64,000 bases of DNA from Endobugula sp047619205 (GCA_047619205.1 JBLHJR010000002.1:1-64000), one strand, 5' to 3'; shown: positions 33,129 to 44,500, counted from the stretch's first letter. The notes: generated from the letters alone by a model not told the origin. Translations and numbers: made by a program.

Positions 33129-33162
33129 CAAGCCGAGTCGATTTATCGTCTCGGCTTGTGTT
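33129..33162 (+). terminator. Terminator after tuf copy 1
   Basis: CAAGCCGAG and CTCGGCTTG form a nine-base stem followed by TGTTTT. It separates the tRNA-tuf unit from tRNA-Trp-secE. Confidence 0.75.
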
Positions 33163-33271
33163 TTATAAGGCGGTTGTAACTTGAAGGTAAGTTTTTTGTA
33201 GGGTAGCTCTCAATAGTCCTGAATGTTTTATGGCTTATTTAGGTGCTCCCTAGACTTGAAGTTTTTTATAT

Positions 33272-33347
33272 AGGCCAGTAGTTCAATTGGTAGAGCGTCG
33301 GTCTCCAAAACCGAAAGTTGGGGGTTCGAGTCCCTCCTGGCCTGCCA
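33272..33347 (+). tRNA. tRNA-Trp (anticodon CCA)
   Basis: 76 bases, acceptor AGGCCAG/CTGGCCT, D-arm AGTTCAATTGGTAGAGC, anticodon loop CTCCAAA, T-arm GGGGGTTCGAGTCCCTC and CCA end. It lies before secE, the conserved gammaproteobacterial order. Confidence 0.95.
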
Positions 33348-33431
33348 TATTTAAATAGTGCTAAGTGCTCATTACTTGTATGAACGATGAGGCTTTGTTG
33401 ATTTGTTTGTCGATTTGATAGTGGGGTGTGC

Positions 33432-33800
33432 GTGAACGCTAAAGTAGAAACAAATAATTATCCGCTAAACGGATTGCGTTGGTTGGTTGTTGTTGTGTTG
33501 ATCGCAGTGGGTGTAGTGGGTAATGCTTACTATAGTGAATTAGCCTTGCTTTACCGCGTGGTGGCTTTGTTGGCCTTAGGTCTAGTGACGCTTTGGTTGG
33601 CAGTACATACGTCACAGGGTTCTGTAGTTTGGGGTATTGTTAAAGAGTCTCAAACCGAAATACGTAAAGTGGTATGGCCTACTCGTCAAGAAACTAATCA
33701 GACAACACTGATAGTGGTGATATTAACTGTCATTATGGCAATTATTTTGTGGGGTCTGGATACCTTTATTGGTTGGATTGCTTCTCTCATTATAGGTTAA
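33432..33800 (+). CDS. secE: Preprotein translocase subunit SecE
   Basis: A 122-residue inner-membrane protein stabilising SecY. It has three membrane helices as in enteric SecE (about 14-32, 40-60 and 91-116) and the conserved amphipathic segment ESQTEIRKVVWPTRQET (about 72-88). GTG at 33432 is preferred to GTG at 33426, because GGGG lies five bases before it. It precedes nusG by 37 bases in the conserved secE-nusG pair. Confidence 0.93.
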   Translation: MNAKVETNNYPLNGLRWLVVVVLIAVGVVGNAYYSELALLYRVVALLALGLVTLWLAVHTSQGSVVWGIVKESQTEIRKVVWPTRQETNQTTLIVVILTVIMAIILWGLDTFIGWIASLIIG

Positions 33801-33837
33801 GCTCGTTAACAATATAAGCAAAGTAGGGTAAGCAAAA

Positions 33838-34371
33838 ATGTCTAAACGTTGGTATGTAGTTCACGCCTATTCTGGTTATGAAAAGAAAGTTGCCTTAGCC
33901 ATAAAAGAGCGTATTGAGCTTAATGGAATGGAAGAGTCTTTCGGTGAGGTGTTAGTGCCTACGGAAGAGGTGGTTGAGATGCGCGGTGGCCAAAAACGTA
34001 GATCGGAAAGAAAATTTTTTCCCGGATATGTTTTAGTGCAAATGGAATTAAGCGATGCTTCATGGCACTTGGTAAAAGAAACGCCACGAGTTATGGGCTT
34101 TATTGGTGGTAAGGCTGATGAGCCAGCACCGATAACCACGAAAGAAGCCGAGTTAATCTTACAGCGTATTGATGATGCTGTTGAAAAGCCGAAACCAAAA
34201 ACTATTTTTGAGCCCGGTGAAATGGTACGTGTTATCGATGGGCCATTTAATGATTTTAATGGTGTGGTTGAAGAAGTTAATTATGACAAGAGTCGCCTGC
34301 AGGTTGCGGTGTTGATTTTTGGTCGTTCAACTCCGGTAGAGTTGGAGTTTGGTCAGGTAGAAAAAACCTGA
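33838..34371 (+). CDS. nusG: Transcription termination/antitermination factor NusG
   Basis: A 177-residue factor with NGN domain (1-115: RWYVVHAYSGYEKKVA..., FPGYVLVQME) and C-terminal KOW domain (about 125-177: FEPGEMVRVIDGPFNDFNG). It increases RNA polymerase processivity and links it to Rho or ribosomal S10. It is of normal length. AGGG lies upstream of the ATG. Confidence 0.96.
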   Translation: MSKRWYVVHAYSGYEKKVALAIKERIELNGMEESFGEVLVPTEEVVEMRGGQKRRSERKFFPGYVLVQMELSDASWHLVKETPRVMGFIGGKADEPAPITTKEAELILQRIDDAVEKPKPKTIFEPGEMVRVIDGPFNDFNGVVEEVNYDKSRLQVAVLIFGRSTPVELEFGQVEKT

Positions 34372-34611
34372 TAAAGAATTCTTTTTAAAGTGTAGTCTGT
34401 ACTTGCTCTAATAATTTAGGTGTAAGTTATATTTTAGAAGATGCAGAGGTCTTTTGTTTGCGGTTAATGCCTTAAAAAAAGACAGTAGGGGAGCCTACGA
34501 TAAATAAGTTATTTCAGTTCATTTCTTAGTTTAGCGCTTAGTTAACTGTGAATGAATGTGGAAGTCCGGCTTATTTTGAGGCGTTAATACCCATTATTTA
34601 GGAGTAGTCAC

Positions 34612-35046
34612 ATGGCTAAGAAAGTAGATGCTTATATTAAGCTTCAAGTTCCTGCGGGAAAAGCAAATCCAAGTCCTCCTGTTGGTCCAGCATTGGGTCA
34701 GCACGGCGTAAATATCATGGAGTTTTGTAAGGCATTTAATGCACAAACTCAAAAAGTAGAGCCAGGTTCACCGGTTCCTGTGATCATCAGTGTGTATAGT
34801 GATCGTAGTTTCACTTTTGAAATTAAAACCCCACCTGCCGCATTCTTGTTGCGTAAAGCCGCTGGTGTTGCCAAAGGTAGTGGTCGTCCTAATACGGAGA
34901 AAGTCGGTAAAGTGACGCGTGAGCAATTAGAAGAAATTGCGAAAATTAAAGAGCCAGATTTGACTGCCGCCAATATGGATGCAGCGGTACGTACCATTGC
35001 TGGTAGTGCGGTAAGTGCTGGTCTTGAAGTAGAGGGAGTAATCTAA
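34612..35046 (+). CDS. rplK: 50S ribosomal protein L11
   Basis: A 144-residue ribosomal protein of the GTPase centre. The thiostrepton-region PPVGPALGQHGVNIMEFCKAFN and the C-terminal rRNA-binding GSGRPNTEKVGKVT are intact. AGGAG precedes the ATG. It shares an operon with rplA one base downstream. The 240 bases before it probably hold the L11 promoter, but I see no certain element. Confidence 0.96.
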   Translation: MAKKVDAYIKLQVPAGKANPSPPVGPALGQHGVNIMEFCKAFNAQTQKVEPGSPVPVIISVYSDRSFTFEIKTPPAAFLLRKAAGVAKGSGRPNTEKVGKVTREQLEEIAKIKEPDLTAANMDAAVRTIAGSAVSAGLEVEGVI

Positions 35047-35047
35047 G

Positions 35048-35743
35048 ATGTCTACATTAAATAAGCGTCAAAAATTGGCTCGTGAAAAAGTTGATCCTAA
35101 TAAGCAATACTCTATTGATGCAGCTGTAGCGATCATGAAGGAACTCTCAACGGTAAAGTTCTCAGAAACAGTAGATGTGGCGATTAACTTGGGTATTGAT
35201 CCACGTAAATCAGACCAATCTGTTCGTGGCGCGACTTCTTTGCCTCACGGTACGGGTAAAACTGTTCGTGTCGCTGTGTTTACTCAAGGTGCTAATGCTG
35301 AAGCGGCTACAGCAGCCGGTGCTGATCTAGTCGGTATGGAAGAGCTTGCGGCTGAAGTTAAAAAAGGCAATATGGACTTTGATGTTGTTATTGCTGACCC
35401 GGCGGCGATGCGTGTTGTTGGACAGCTAGGTACGATTTTAGGCCCTCGTGGTTTAATGCCTAATCCAAAAACAGGTACTGTAACACCTGATGTTGCTACT
35501 GCAGTTAAGAATGCAAAAGCCGGTCAAGTGCGTTATCGCGCTGATAAGGGTGGTATTATTCATGGTGGTATTGGTCGGGTGAGCTTCGAAGTTAGCGCGA
35601 TTAAAGAAAACCTTGAAGCATTAATAGCAGATTTAAAGAAATCAAAACCTGCCTCGGCTAAAGGTATTTACTTAAAGAAAATATCCTTAAGTAGCACAAT
35701 GGGTCCAGGTATTGTTTTAGATATTGCGAGTTTGGAAGTTTAA
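35048..35743 (+). CDS. rplA: 50S ribosomal protein L1
   Basis: A 231-residue L1-stalk protein. FSETVDVAINLGIDPRKSDQ and the signature GPRGLMPNPKTGTV are complete. It begins directly after the rplK stop. In enterics L1 represses rplKA translation by binding the L11 leader; the leader here was not resolved. Confidence 0.96.
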   Translation: MSTLNKRQKLAREKVDPNKQYSIDAAVAIMKELSTVKFSETVDVAINLGIDPRKSDQSVRGATSLPHGTGKTVRVAVFTQGANAEAATAAGADLVGMEELAAEVKKGNMDFDVVIADPAAMRVVGQLGTILGPRGLMPNPKTGTVTPDVATAVKNAKAGQVRYRADKGGIIHGGIGRVSFEVSAIKENLEALIADLKKSKPASAKGIYLKKISLSSTMGPGIVLDIASLEV

Positions 35744-35789
35744 TCCAAACCGTACAAAGAACTTTGGGGTCTGTGCTTAGATAGCTTGC

Positions 35790-36105
35790 TATCACTATCA
35801 CAGGCCGTCAAAGACCGTAGGGGCGAGATGATATGTCGGGCTATATGCTCAAGTTGTTAAATCGCTTAATTAAGATTGTCTTAATAAGATAGTCTTACCC
35901 TTCGCAGACGGTGGGAACCCGAATCAGAATTCATTAAGCGCTTTTTTATCGGAAAAGTTGCTAATAGATGCGAGATTTGATCACCGAAAAACGCTTTTTG
36001 TTATGCGCTTTTTTAAAGTGTAGATCAATAAGTCATGTAACGATTAACGCTTTGTGTAGTATTTTTTTTGTGCTACTAACAGTGTGTTAGTCAAATTTAG
36101 GAGAT
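35790..36105 (+). promoter_or_regulatory. L10-type ribosomal protein leader
   Basis: The 367-base gap between rplA and rplJ contains GGCCGTCAAAGACCGTAGG near 35805 and CGCAGACGGTGGGAACCC near 35898-35915, the paired elements of the L10 leader that binds the L10-L12 complex. A later GCGCTTTTTTAT run near 35940 may serve attenuation. A feedback role is assigned by analogy. Confidence 0.75.
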
Positions 36106-36110
36106 AACTC

Positions 36111-36641
36111 GTGGCATTAGCATTAGAAGACAAAAAGCAAATTGTCGCTGAAGTTAACGAGACTGCTAGCAATGCATTGTCCTTAGTCATCGCTGACGCC
36201 CGTGGCGTTAACGTGACAGACATGACAGGCTTGCGTAAGTTAGCACGTGAAAGTAATGTTGAAATTCGTGTGATTCGTAATACTCTTGCGAAACGCGCGT
36301 TTAATGAAACAGAATTTGATTGTGTTAGTGAAGCGCTAGTGGGCCCATCACTGTTCGGTTTTTCTATGGAAGACCCCGGTGCTGCGGCTCGAATCTTTAA
36401 AGACTTTGCGAAAGCAAATGAAGCCTTTGAAGTAAAAGCTTTGTCAGTAGGTGGCAAGTTATTGGAAGCTGCTCAAATTGATGCCTTGGCTAAACTACCG
36501 ACACGTGATCAAGCGTTAAGTATGTTAGTTAGTGTCATGATTGCGCCAGTAACCAAATTGGTTCGGACTTTTAACGAAGTGCCTACTAAAGTAACACGTG
36601 CTGTTGCAGCCGTTCGCGACCAAAAACAGGAAGCTGCATAA
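36111..36641 (+). CDS. rplJ: 50S ribosomal protein L10
   Basis: A 176-residue stalk-base protein that anchors L7/L12. Start GTG with AGGAGA eight bases upstream. ARGVNVTDMTGLRKLARE and the C-terminal L12-binding helix (about 140-170) are visible. It is preceded by an L10-type leader and followed by rplL. Confidence 0.96.
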   Translation: MALALEDKKQIVAEVNETASNALSLVIADARGVNVTDMTGLRKLARESNVEIRVIRNTLAKRAFNETEFDCVSEALVGPSLFGFSMEDPGAAARIFKDFAKANEAFEVKALSVGGKLLEAAQIDALAKLPTRDQALSMLVSVMIAPVTKLVRTFNEVPTKVTRAVAAVRDQKQEAA

Positions 36642-36702
36642 TTAACGCTTTGCGTAAATTAAGTGGTTTATACTATTAATTTTTTATCGGGAGATCTGGG
36701 TC

Positions 36703-37080
36703 ATGGCTCTATCTAAAGACGATATTTTGAATGCTATTGCTGAAATGTCAGTAATGGAAGTTGTTGAATTAGTTGAAGCAATGGAAGAAAAGTTCGGTGT
36801 TTCTGCTGCTGCAGCAGTTGCAGTTGCTGCGCCTGCAGCTGGCGATGATGCCGCTGCTGCTGAAGAGCAAACAGAATTTGATGTTATTCTGACTGCTGCT
36901 GGCGACAAGAAAGTCAATGCAATTAAGGCGGTTCGTGCTATTACTGGTCTTGGCTTGAAAGAAGCAAAAACTATGGTAGAAAGCGCTCCAGCAACAGTTA
37001 AAGAAGCTGTTTCTAAAGCGGACGCTGAAGCAGTTAAAAAGCAGCTTGAAGAAGCTGGCGCATCTGCAGAGTTGAAATAA
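36703..37080 (+). CDS. rplL: 50S ribosomal protein L7/L12
   Basis: A 125-residue acidic stalk protein recruiting translation GTPases. N-terminal dimer helices (1-35), an Ala-rich hinge (36-52), and the C-terminal factor-binding domain EFDVILTAAGDKKVNAIK...GLGLKEAK. A terminator-like attenuator follows before rpoB. Confidence 0.96.
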   Translation: MALSKDDILNAIAEMSVMEVVELVEAMEEKFGVSAAAAVAVAAPAAGDDAAAAEEQTEFDVILTAAGDKKVNAIKAVRAITGLGLKEAKTMVESAPATVKEAVSKADAEAVKKQLEEAGASAELK

Positions 37081-37146
37081 CTCTTCCAGTGCGACACCCT
37101 TCCTCGTTTAGCGTTTCACTGATTCGCTTATAAGATAAAGGGTTAA

Positions 37147-37175
37147 GGCTGACGGGATTTCCCGTCGGCCTTTTT
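37147..37175 (+). terminator. rplL-rpoB attenuator
   Basis: GGCTGACGGG, ATTT, CCCGTCGGCC then TTTTT. A ten-base stem with T-run in the 278-base rplL-rpoB gap, where enterics have a partial terminator that sets the ribosomal protein to polymerase ratio. Confidence 0.85.
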
Positions 37176-37358
37176 CCGTTTGCAGTAAACGGCAAAGTAG
37201 TTGGCTGGCTTTTGTTGGCATAACACTGAATAAAACTGCCAAAATTTTGGATGTACGTAGTCACTGGCTGTAGTTATTGACTATTGTGCATAAAATAAAA
37301 AACGCAATTCGCGTTCATTTAAAGGTTAACCCCTTTTTAGACAGGCTGAGGCATATAG

Positions 37359-40300
37359 ATGGCTTACTCATATACTGAGAAAAAACGTATCCGCAAGGAC
37401 TTCGGCAAATTGCCCCATGTGATGGATGTTCCCTATCTACTAGCGATTCAGCTAGATTCCTATCGTAAGTTTACTCAAACGGGTATCCCCTTAGAGGACC
37501 GATTGGATATAGGTTTGCATGCCGCATTTAAATCGGTTTTTCCGATTGTTAGTTATTCAGGTAGCGCTGCGCTTGAATACGTTAGTTACAAATTAGGCAA
37601 AGTGGTATTTGATGTTGCTGAATGTATCTCACGAGGCGCGACTTATGCCGCTCCATTGCGTGTAAAAGTACGTTTGATTATTTATGATAAAGAGTCGTCA
37701 AATAAAACCATCAAAGATATTAAAGAGCAAGAAGTCTATATGGGCGAAATTCCATTAATGACGGATAACGGTACTTTTGTGATTAACGGTACTGAGCGTG
37801 TCATTGTTTCTCAGTTACACCGCTCGCCGGGTGTGTTCTTTGATCATGATAAAGGTAAAACTCACTCTTCGGGTAAGTTGCTTTATTCTGCTCGTGTCAT
37901 TCCTTACCGTGGTTCGTGGTTAGATTTTGAGTTTGATCCTAAAGATTTAGTGTTTGTACGTATCGATCGCCGTCGTAAATTGCCAGCGACTATTTTACTG
38001 CGTGCATTAGGGTATAGCTCCGAACAAATGTTAGAAATGTTTTTCAGTACTAGCCAATTTGAAATGAATAAAGATCGTGAATTCTTATTGGAGCTAGTGC
38101 CTTCTCGCCTTCGGGGTGATGTTGCTACTTTTGATATTAAAGATAAGAAAGGCAATGTGCTAATTGAGGAAGGTCGTCGTATTACGGCTAAGCATATTCG
38201 CGATCTCGAAAAAGCGAAAATCTCTCAGTTACTAGTGCCTGAAGACTATCTACTTGGCCGTTCTTTAGCGCGTGATGTGATAGACACTACTTCAGGTGAG
38301 CTATTGTTTGAATGTAATACTGAAATATCTACAGAAGTGATCGATAAATTTGTTGAAGTCGGTATTACTTCGATTGAGACTTTGTACACCAATGATCTAG
38401 ATTGTGGTGCATTTATTTCGGATACTCTACGTGCTGATGCTGCGCGCACAGAGCTAGAGGCCTTAGTCGAAATTTACCGCATGATGCGTCCTGGCGAGCC
38501 ACCAACAAAAGAATCAGCTGAAGGTTTGTTCCAAAACTTATTCTTTAGTCCAGATCGTTACGATCTTTCGGTAGTTGGCCGAATGAAGTTTAATCGTCGC
38601 CTTAAGCGCGAAGATGAAACGGGTGACGGCATTCTCTCTAAAGAGGATATTGTTGAGGTGTTAAAGACCCTCATAGCTATCCGCAATGGTGATGGTGTGG
38701 TCGATGATATTGATCACCTAGGGAACCGTCGAATTCGCTCTGTTGGAGAGATGGCAGAAAATCAATTCCGAGTGGGCCTTGTTCGTGTTGAGCGTGCTGT
38801 AAAAGAGCGTCTGTCGGTTGCCGAATCAGAAGGATTAATGCCTCAAGATTTGGTTAACGCGAAACCTGTTTCTGCTGCAGTTAAAGAGTTCTTTGGTTCA
38901 TCACAACTATCACAGTTTATGGATCAGAATAATCCATTGTCTGAAATTACGCATAAACGTCGTGTCTCTGCATTAGGGCCTGGCGGCTTAACACGTGAGC
39001 GTGCAGGTTTTGAAGTTCGAGATGTGCATCCGACACATTATGGTCGTGTATGTCCAATTGAAACACCGGAAGGGCCAAACATTGGTTTGATTAACTCCTT
39101 GGCCACCTATGCGCGTACTAATCATTATGGTTTCCTTGAAAGTCCTTACCGTCGCGTAGTGGACAGCAAGGTTACCGATGAAATTGATTTCTTATCGGCT
39201 ATTAACGAATCAGAGTATGTTATTGCTCAGGCTTCTGCAGCGTTAGATAAAAAAGGTAAGTTAGTTGACGAGCTAGTGTCTGTTCGTCACATGAACGAAT
39301 TTACCTTGAAGACACCAAAAGACGTTCAGTATATGGATGTATCGCCTCGTCAGGTAGTGTCTGTAGCGGCATCTTTGATTCCATTCTTAGAGCACGATGA
39401 TGCTAACCGTGCATTGATGGGTTCAAACATGCAGCGTCAAGCGGTACCCACCCTAAAAGCGGATAAGCCGTTAGTCGGTACAGGTATGGAGCGTCACGTA
39501 GCCTCTGACTCAGGTGTTTGCGTGGTAGCAAAACGCGGTGGTTTTATTGAGCGTGTTGATGCAGCACGTATTGTTGTGCGTGCTAGTGATAGTGAAACCG
39601 AAGTAGGTGATGCGGGTGTTGATATCTATAACTTGACTAAATATACCCGTTCTAATCAAAATACCTGTATTAATCAGCGTCCGATTGTCGCGGTAGGCGA
39701 TAGTATTGTTCGTGGTGACATTCTTGCTGATGGACCTTCTGTTGATATGGGTGAGCTGGCGTTAGGGCAGAATATGCGCATCGCCTTTATGCCGTGGAAT
39801 GGATATAACTTTGAGGATTCGATTCTTGTTTCTGAACGTGTCGTTCAAGAGGACCGTTTTACTACCATCCATATTCAGGAATTGACCTGTATTGCTCGTG
39901 ATACCAAGTTAGGTAGCGAAGAAATTACTGCTGATATTCCTAATGTGGGCGAAGGCGCTTTATCGAAATTAGATGAGTCGGGTATTGTTTATATCGGTGC
40001 TGAAGTAGGCGCTGGTGATATTTTAGTGGGTAAAGTGACGCCAAAAGGTGAAACACAGTTAACCCCAGAAGAAAAACTGCTGCGCGCTATTTTTGGCGAA
40101 AAAGCATCGGATGTAAAAGACACTTCTTCACGAGTACCGACCAGCACTAAAGGTACGGTTATTGATGTGCAAGTCTTTACCCGCGACGGTCTTGAAAAAG
40201 ACACGCGTTCAAAAGCTATTGAAGAAATGCAGCTAGAGAAAGTACGTAAAGATTTGAACGAAGAGTTCCGTATTGTTGAAGCGGCTACTTTTGAACGTTT

Positions 40301-41447
40301 ACACTCTGTGTTAATCGGTCAGAAAGTCTCTTCAGCTAAGGCAGTAAAAAAAGGCACCGTGTTAAGTGCTGAAATTTTAGCTGACTTAGATAAAGAACAG
40401 TTGCTAAATCTACGTGTTGCCGATGATGTGGTCAATGAGCAAATTGATCGTGCTGAAGAGCAGCTAAAAGAACGTCGTGCCATTCTTGATGAACGTTTTG
40501 AAGATAAAAGACGTAAGTTACAAAGTGGTGATGATTTAGCGCCTGGTGTGTTAAAAATTGTTAAGGTTTATCTTGCGATCAAACGTCGTATTCAGCCTGG
40601 TGATAAGATGGCCGGTCGTCATGGTAACAAGGGTGTTATCTCTGTCATCATGCCAGTAGAAGATATGCCTTACGATGAACATGGTGAGCCAATCGATATT
40701 GTACTTAACCCTCTAGGTGTACCTTCGCGAATGAACGTAGGGCAGGTGTTAGAAATGCACTTAGGTCTAGCAGCAAAAGGCTTAGGTAATAAAATTGATA
40801 GTATGATTCGTCAACAAAAAGCCGCTAAAGAAGTGCGTGGATTTCTTGAAGAAATTTATAATAAAACGGGTGAGATGAAAGATAAAGAAGACCTGAAAAG
40901 CTTTTCTGATGATGAAATATTTGCTTTGGCTAATAATTTACGTGGTGGTGTGCCAATGGCAACCCGTGCATTTGATGGTGCTAAAGAGACAGAAATCAAA
41001 TCACTGTTGCGTCTAGCGGACTTGCCAGATAGTGGCCAAATGACGTTGTATGATGGTCGTTCGGGTGATGCCTTTACGCGTCCAGTCACGGTAGGTTATA
41101 TGTATGTATTAAAACTTAACCATTTGGTTGATGACAAAATGCATGCACGGTCAACTGGTTCTTATAGCTTGGTTACACAACAGCCATTGGGTGGTAAAGC
41201 TCAGTTTGGTGGTCAGCGCTTCGGTGAAATGGAAGTGTGGGCACTGGAGGCTTATGGTGCTGCGTATACGCTTCAGGAAATGTTGACGGTTAAATCCGAT
41301 GACGTTGCTGGTCGTACTAAGATGTATAAAAACATTGTTGATGGTGATCATCGCATGGAGCCGGGTATGCCCGAATCCTTTAATGTATTGGTTAAAGAAA
41401 TTCGTTCGCTCGGTATTAATATGGAATTAGAAGCTGATTCTAAGTAA
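37359..41447 (+). CDS. rpoB: RNA polymerase beta subunit
   Basis: A 1362-residue subunit of normal gammaproteobacterial length. The rifampicin region SSQLSQFMDQNNPLSEITHK followed by RRVSALGPGGL carries no resistance change that I can see. The GDKMAGRHGNKG active-site region and the C-terminal QPLGGKAQFGGQRFGEMEVW are intact. rpoC follows after 105 bases. Confidence 0.97.
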   Translation: MAYSYTEKKRIRKDFGKLPHVMDVPYLLAIQLDSYRKFTQTGIPLEDRLDIGLHAAFKSVFPIVSYSGSAALEYVSYKLGKVVFDVAECISRGATYAAPLRVKVRLIIYDKESSNKTIKDIKEQEVYMGEIPLMTDNGTFVINGTERVIVSQLHRSPGVFFDHDKGKTHSSGKLLYSARVIPYRGSWLDFEFDPKDLVFVRIDRRRKLPATILLRALGYSSEQMLEMFFSTSQFEMNKDREFLLELVPSRLRGDVATFDIKDKKGNVLIEEGRRITAKHIRDLEKAKISQLLVPEDYLLGRSLARDVIDTTSGELLFECNTEISTEVIDKFVEVGITSIETLYTNDLDCGAFISDTLRADAARTELEALVEIYRMMRPGEPPTKESAEGLFQNLFFSPDRYDLSVVGRMKFNRRLKREDETGDGILSKEDIVEVLKTLIAIRNGDGVVDDIDHLGNRRIRSVGEMAENQFRVGLVRVERAVKERLSVAESEGLMPQDLVNAKPVSAAVKEFFGSSQLSQFMDQNNPLSEITHKRRVSALGPGGLTRERAGFEVRDVHPTHYGRVCPIETPEGPNIGLINSLATYARTNHYGFLESPYRRVVDSKVTDEIDFLSAINESEYVIAQASAALDKKGKLVDELVSVRHMNEFTLKTPKDVQYMDVSPRQVVSVAASLIPFLEHDDANRALMGSNMQRQAVPTLKADKPLVGTGMERHVASDSGVCVVAKRGGFIERVDAARIVVRASDSETEVGDAGVDIYNLTKYTRSNQNTCINQRPIVAVGDSIVRGDILADGPSVDMGELALGQNMRIAFMPWNGYNFEDSILVSERVVQEDRFTTIHIQELTCIARDTKLGSEEITADIPNVGEGALSKLDESGIVYIGAEVGAGDILVGKVTPKGETQLTPEEKLLRAIFGEKASDVKDTSSRVPTSTKGTVIDVQVFTRDGLEKDTRSKAIEEMQLEKVRKDLNEEFRIVEAATFERLHSVLIGQKVSSAKAVKKGTVLSAEILADLDKEQLLNLRVADDVVNEQIDRAEEQLKERRAILDERFEDKRRKLQSGDDLAPGVLKIVKVYLAIKRRIQPGDKMAGRHGNKGVISVIMPVEDMPYDEHGEPIDIVLNPLGVPSRMNVGQVLEMHLGLAAKGLGNKIDSMIRQQKAAKEVRGFLEEIYNKTGEMKDKEDLKSFSDDEIFALANNLRGGVPMATRAFDGAKETEIKSLLRLADLPDSGQMTLYDGRSGDAFTRPVTVGYMYVLKLNHLVDDKMHARSTGSYSLVTQQPLGGKAQFGGQRFGEMEVWALEAYGAAYTLQEMLTVKSDDVAGRTKMYKNIVDGDHRMEPGMPESFNVLVKEIRSLGINMELEADSK

Positions 41448-41552
41448 TTATTAAACCCTTGCTTGTGTTTAGTTAGTGTTGACTGTTTGAGTCAGCACTA
41501 ACTAAAAAAATCTATCATCACAAAATTTTAATTCCCAACTGGAGGAATAGCC

Positions 41553-44500
41553 TTGAAAGACTTACTCAACTTGCTGAAGTCCCAGGGACAAAACGACGAA
41601 TTTGACTCTATTCGTATCGGTCTTGCCTCGCCAGAAATGATTCGTTCATGGTCATTTGGTGAAGTCAAAAAACCTGAAACCATTAACTATCGTACCTTTA
41701 AGCCTGAGCGTGAAGGTCTATTTTGTGCCAAGATATTTGGTCCAGTAAAAGACTATGAATGCTTATGTGGTAAATATAAGCGGATGAAACATCGCGGCAT
41801 CATTTGTGAAAAATGTGGCGTTGAAGTGACCTTGGCTAAAGTACGTCGTGACCGTATGGGTCACATCGAATTGGCCAGTCCGGTTGCACATATTTGGTTC
41901 TTGAAATCATTGCCTAGCCGTATCGGTTTATTACTCGATATGACCTTGCGCAGTATTGAGCGTGTATTGTATTTTGAATCTTACGTGGTGACTGACCCGG
42001 GTATGACTACCTTGGAAAAAGGCCAGCTATTAACGGATGAGCAGTTCTTCGAAGCAATGGAAGAATTTCCCGATGAATTTGAAGCGAAGATGGGTGCTGA
42101 AGCCATTCAAGATTTAATGAAAGATATTAATCTTGAAGAGGAAGTGAATCGTCTACGTGAAGAAATCCCAGAAACTAATTCTGAAACTAAGATCAAAAAG
42201 TTATCTAAGCGTCTAAAATTATTAGAAGCCTTTTTCTTTTCTGGCAATAAGCCCGAGTGGATGGTGATGGCAGCGTTGCCAGTGCTTCCGCCAGATCTAC
42301 GACCATTAGTGCCTCTAGATGGCGGTCGTTTTGCGACTTCTGATTTGAATGATCTATATCGTCGTGTGATCAACCGTAACAACCGTTTGAAGCGTCTGTT
42401 GGATTTGAATGCGCCCGATATTATTGTGCGTAACGAAAAACGTATGTTGCAAGAATCTGTTGATGCCTTATTAGATAACGGTCGTCGCGGTCGTGCGATT
42501 ACGGGTTCGAACAAACGTCCATTGAAATCACTTGCCGATATGATTAAAGGTAAGCAAGGTCGCTTTCGTCAAAACTTACTCGGTAAACGTGTCGATTATT
42601 CTGGGCGTTCGGTTATTGTAACCGGTCCTACGCTACGCTTACATCAGTGTGGTCTACCAAAGAAAATGGCACTGGAATTATTTAAGCCCTTTATCTTTAG
42701 TAAATTAGAATTACGTGGCCTTGCCACTACCATTAAAGCTGCGAAGAAAATGGTTGAGCGCGAAGAGCCGGTAGTATGGGATATTCTAGACGATGTGATT
42801 CGTGAACATCCAGTGTTACTTAACCGTGCACCGACACTTCACCGTTTGGGTATTCAGGCGTTTGAGCCAGTACTGATTGAAGGTAAAGCCATTCAATTAC
42901 ATCCATTAGTTTGTGCGGCGTATAACGCTGACTTCGATGGTGACCAAATGGCGGTTCACGTCCCGTTAACTATTGAAGCGCAGCTTGAAGCTCGTGCGTT
43001 AATGATGTCTACCAACAACATTCTTTCTCCTGCATCAGGTGAGCCCATTATCGTACCTTCACAGGATGTGGTGTTGGGTCTTTACTGGATGACTCGTGAG
43101 CGCGTGAATGCTTTGGGTGAAGGTATGATCTTCGCTGATATAGCGGAAGTGTCGCGTGCTTACTACGCTGATAAAGTGGATCTCCAAGCGCGCATCAAAG
43201 TGCGTATTACCGAAATCGTTAAACAAGATGATGGTGAGAGTATAACGTCGACTTTTATTACGGATACTACTGTTGGTCGGGTTTTATTTTGGGAAATAGT
43301 GCCTAAAGGTATGCCATTTGAAATGGTCAATATCCCCATGGTAAAGAAAGCCATTTCTAAAGTGATTAACTATTGCTATCGTGTAGTTGGACTAAAAGCC
43401 ACGGTGATTTTTGCCGATCAGTTAATGTATATGGGTTACAAGTTCTCTACTCGCTCAGGTTCATCGATTGGTGTGAATGACTTCGCTATCCCTGATAGTA
43501 AGGCTGAGATCATTACTCGTGCAGAGAATGAAGTAAAAGAAATTGAAGGTCAGTTCGCCTCAGGTCTAGTAACGCAAGGTGAAAAATACAACAAGGTGAT
43601 CGATATTTGGTCCCGCGCTAATGATTTAGTGGCTAAATCAATGATGGATGGCATTTCAACAGAGATTGTCATTAACCGTGATGGCGAAGAAGAAAAGCAA
43701 GATTCATTTAACTCTGTCTTTATGTATGCTGATTCGGGTGCGCGTGGTTCTCCGGCGCAAATTCGTCAGCTCGCCGGTATGCGTGGTTTGATGGCGCGTC
43801 CAGATGGTTCTATTATTGAGACGCCCATTACCGCTAACTTCCGTGAAGGTTTGAACGTACTTCAGTACTTTATTTCTACTCACGGTGCGCGTAAAGGTTT
43901 GGCAGATACGGCATTGAAAACAGCAAACTCGGGTTATCTAACGCGTCGTTTGGTTGATGTTGCACAAGACTTGGTGGTCACAGAGCATGATTGTGGCACT
44001 GACAGAGGCTTAACATTAACCCCAATTATTGAAGGCGGTGATATTATTGATCCGCTAGGTGATCGTGTGTTAGGTCGCGTTCTTGCTCAAGATGTTGTCA
44101 GTGTTGATGGTGTAGTATTACTTGAAGCTGGCATTATGATTGACGAAAAGTTGGTTGATATCGTTGAAGACAATGCCATTGATGAGATTATTGTGCGCTC
44201 AGCGATGACTTGTGAAACGCGTCATGGTATTTGTTCTAAATGCTATGGTCGTGATCTTGCTCGTGGTCACTTGGTTAATGTGGGTGAAGCAGTGGGTGTT
44301 ATTGCCGCTCAGTCAATCGGTGAGCCGGGTACTCAGTTAACCATGCGTACCTTCCACATTGGTGGTGCGGCAAGTCGTGCCTCTGCTGTTGACAGCGTAC
44401 AGGTTAAGCAAGATGGTACCGTACGTTTACATAACGTAAAAGTGGTTGAGAATGCAAACAATCATCTAGTAGCGGTCTCTCGTTCCGGTGAATTAGCGGT

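Noticed and set aside
36044..37097. Minus-strand frames opposite rplJ and rplL
   Set aside because: Antisense shadows of the Ala-rich ribosomal protein genes.
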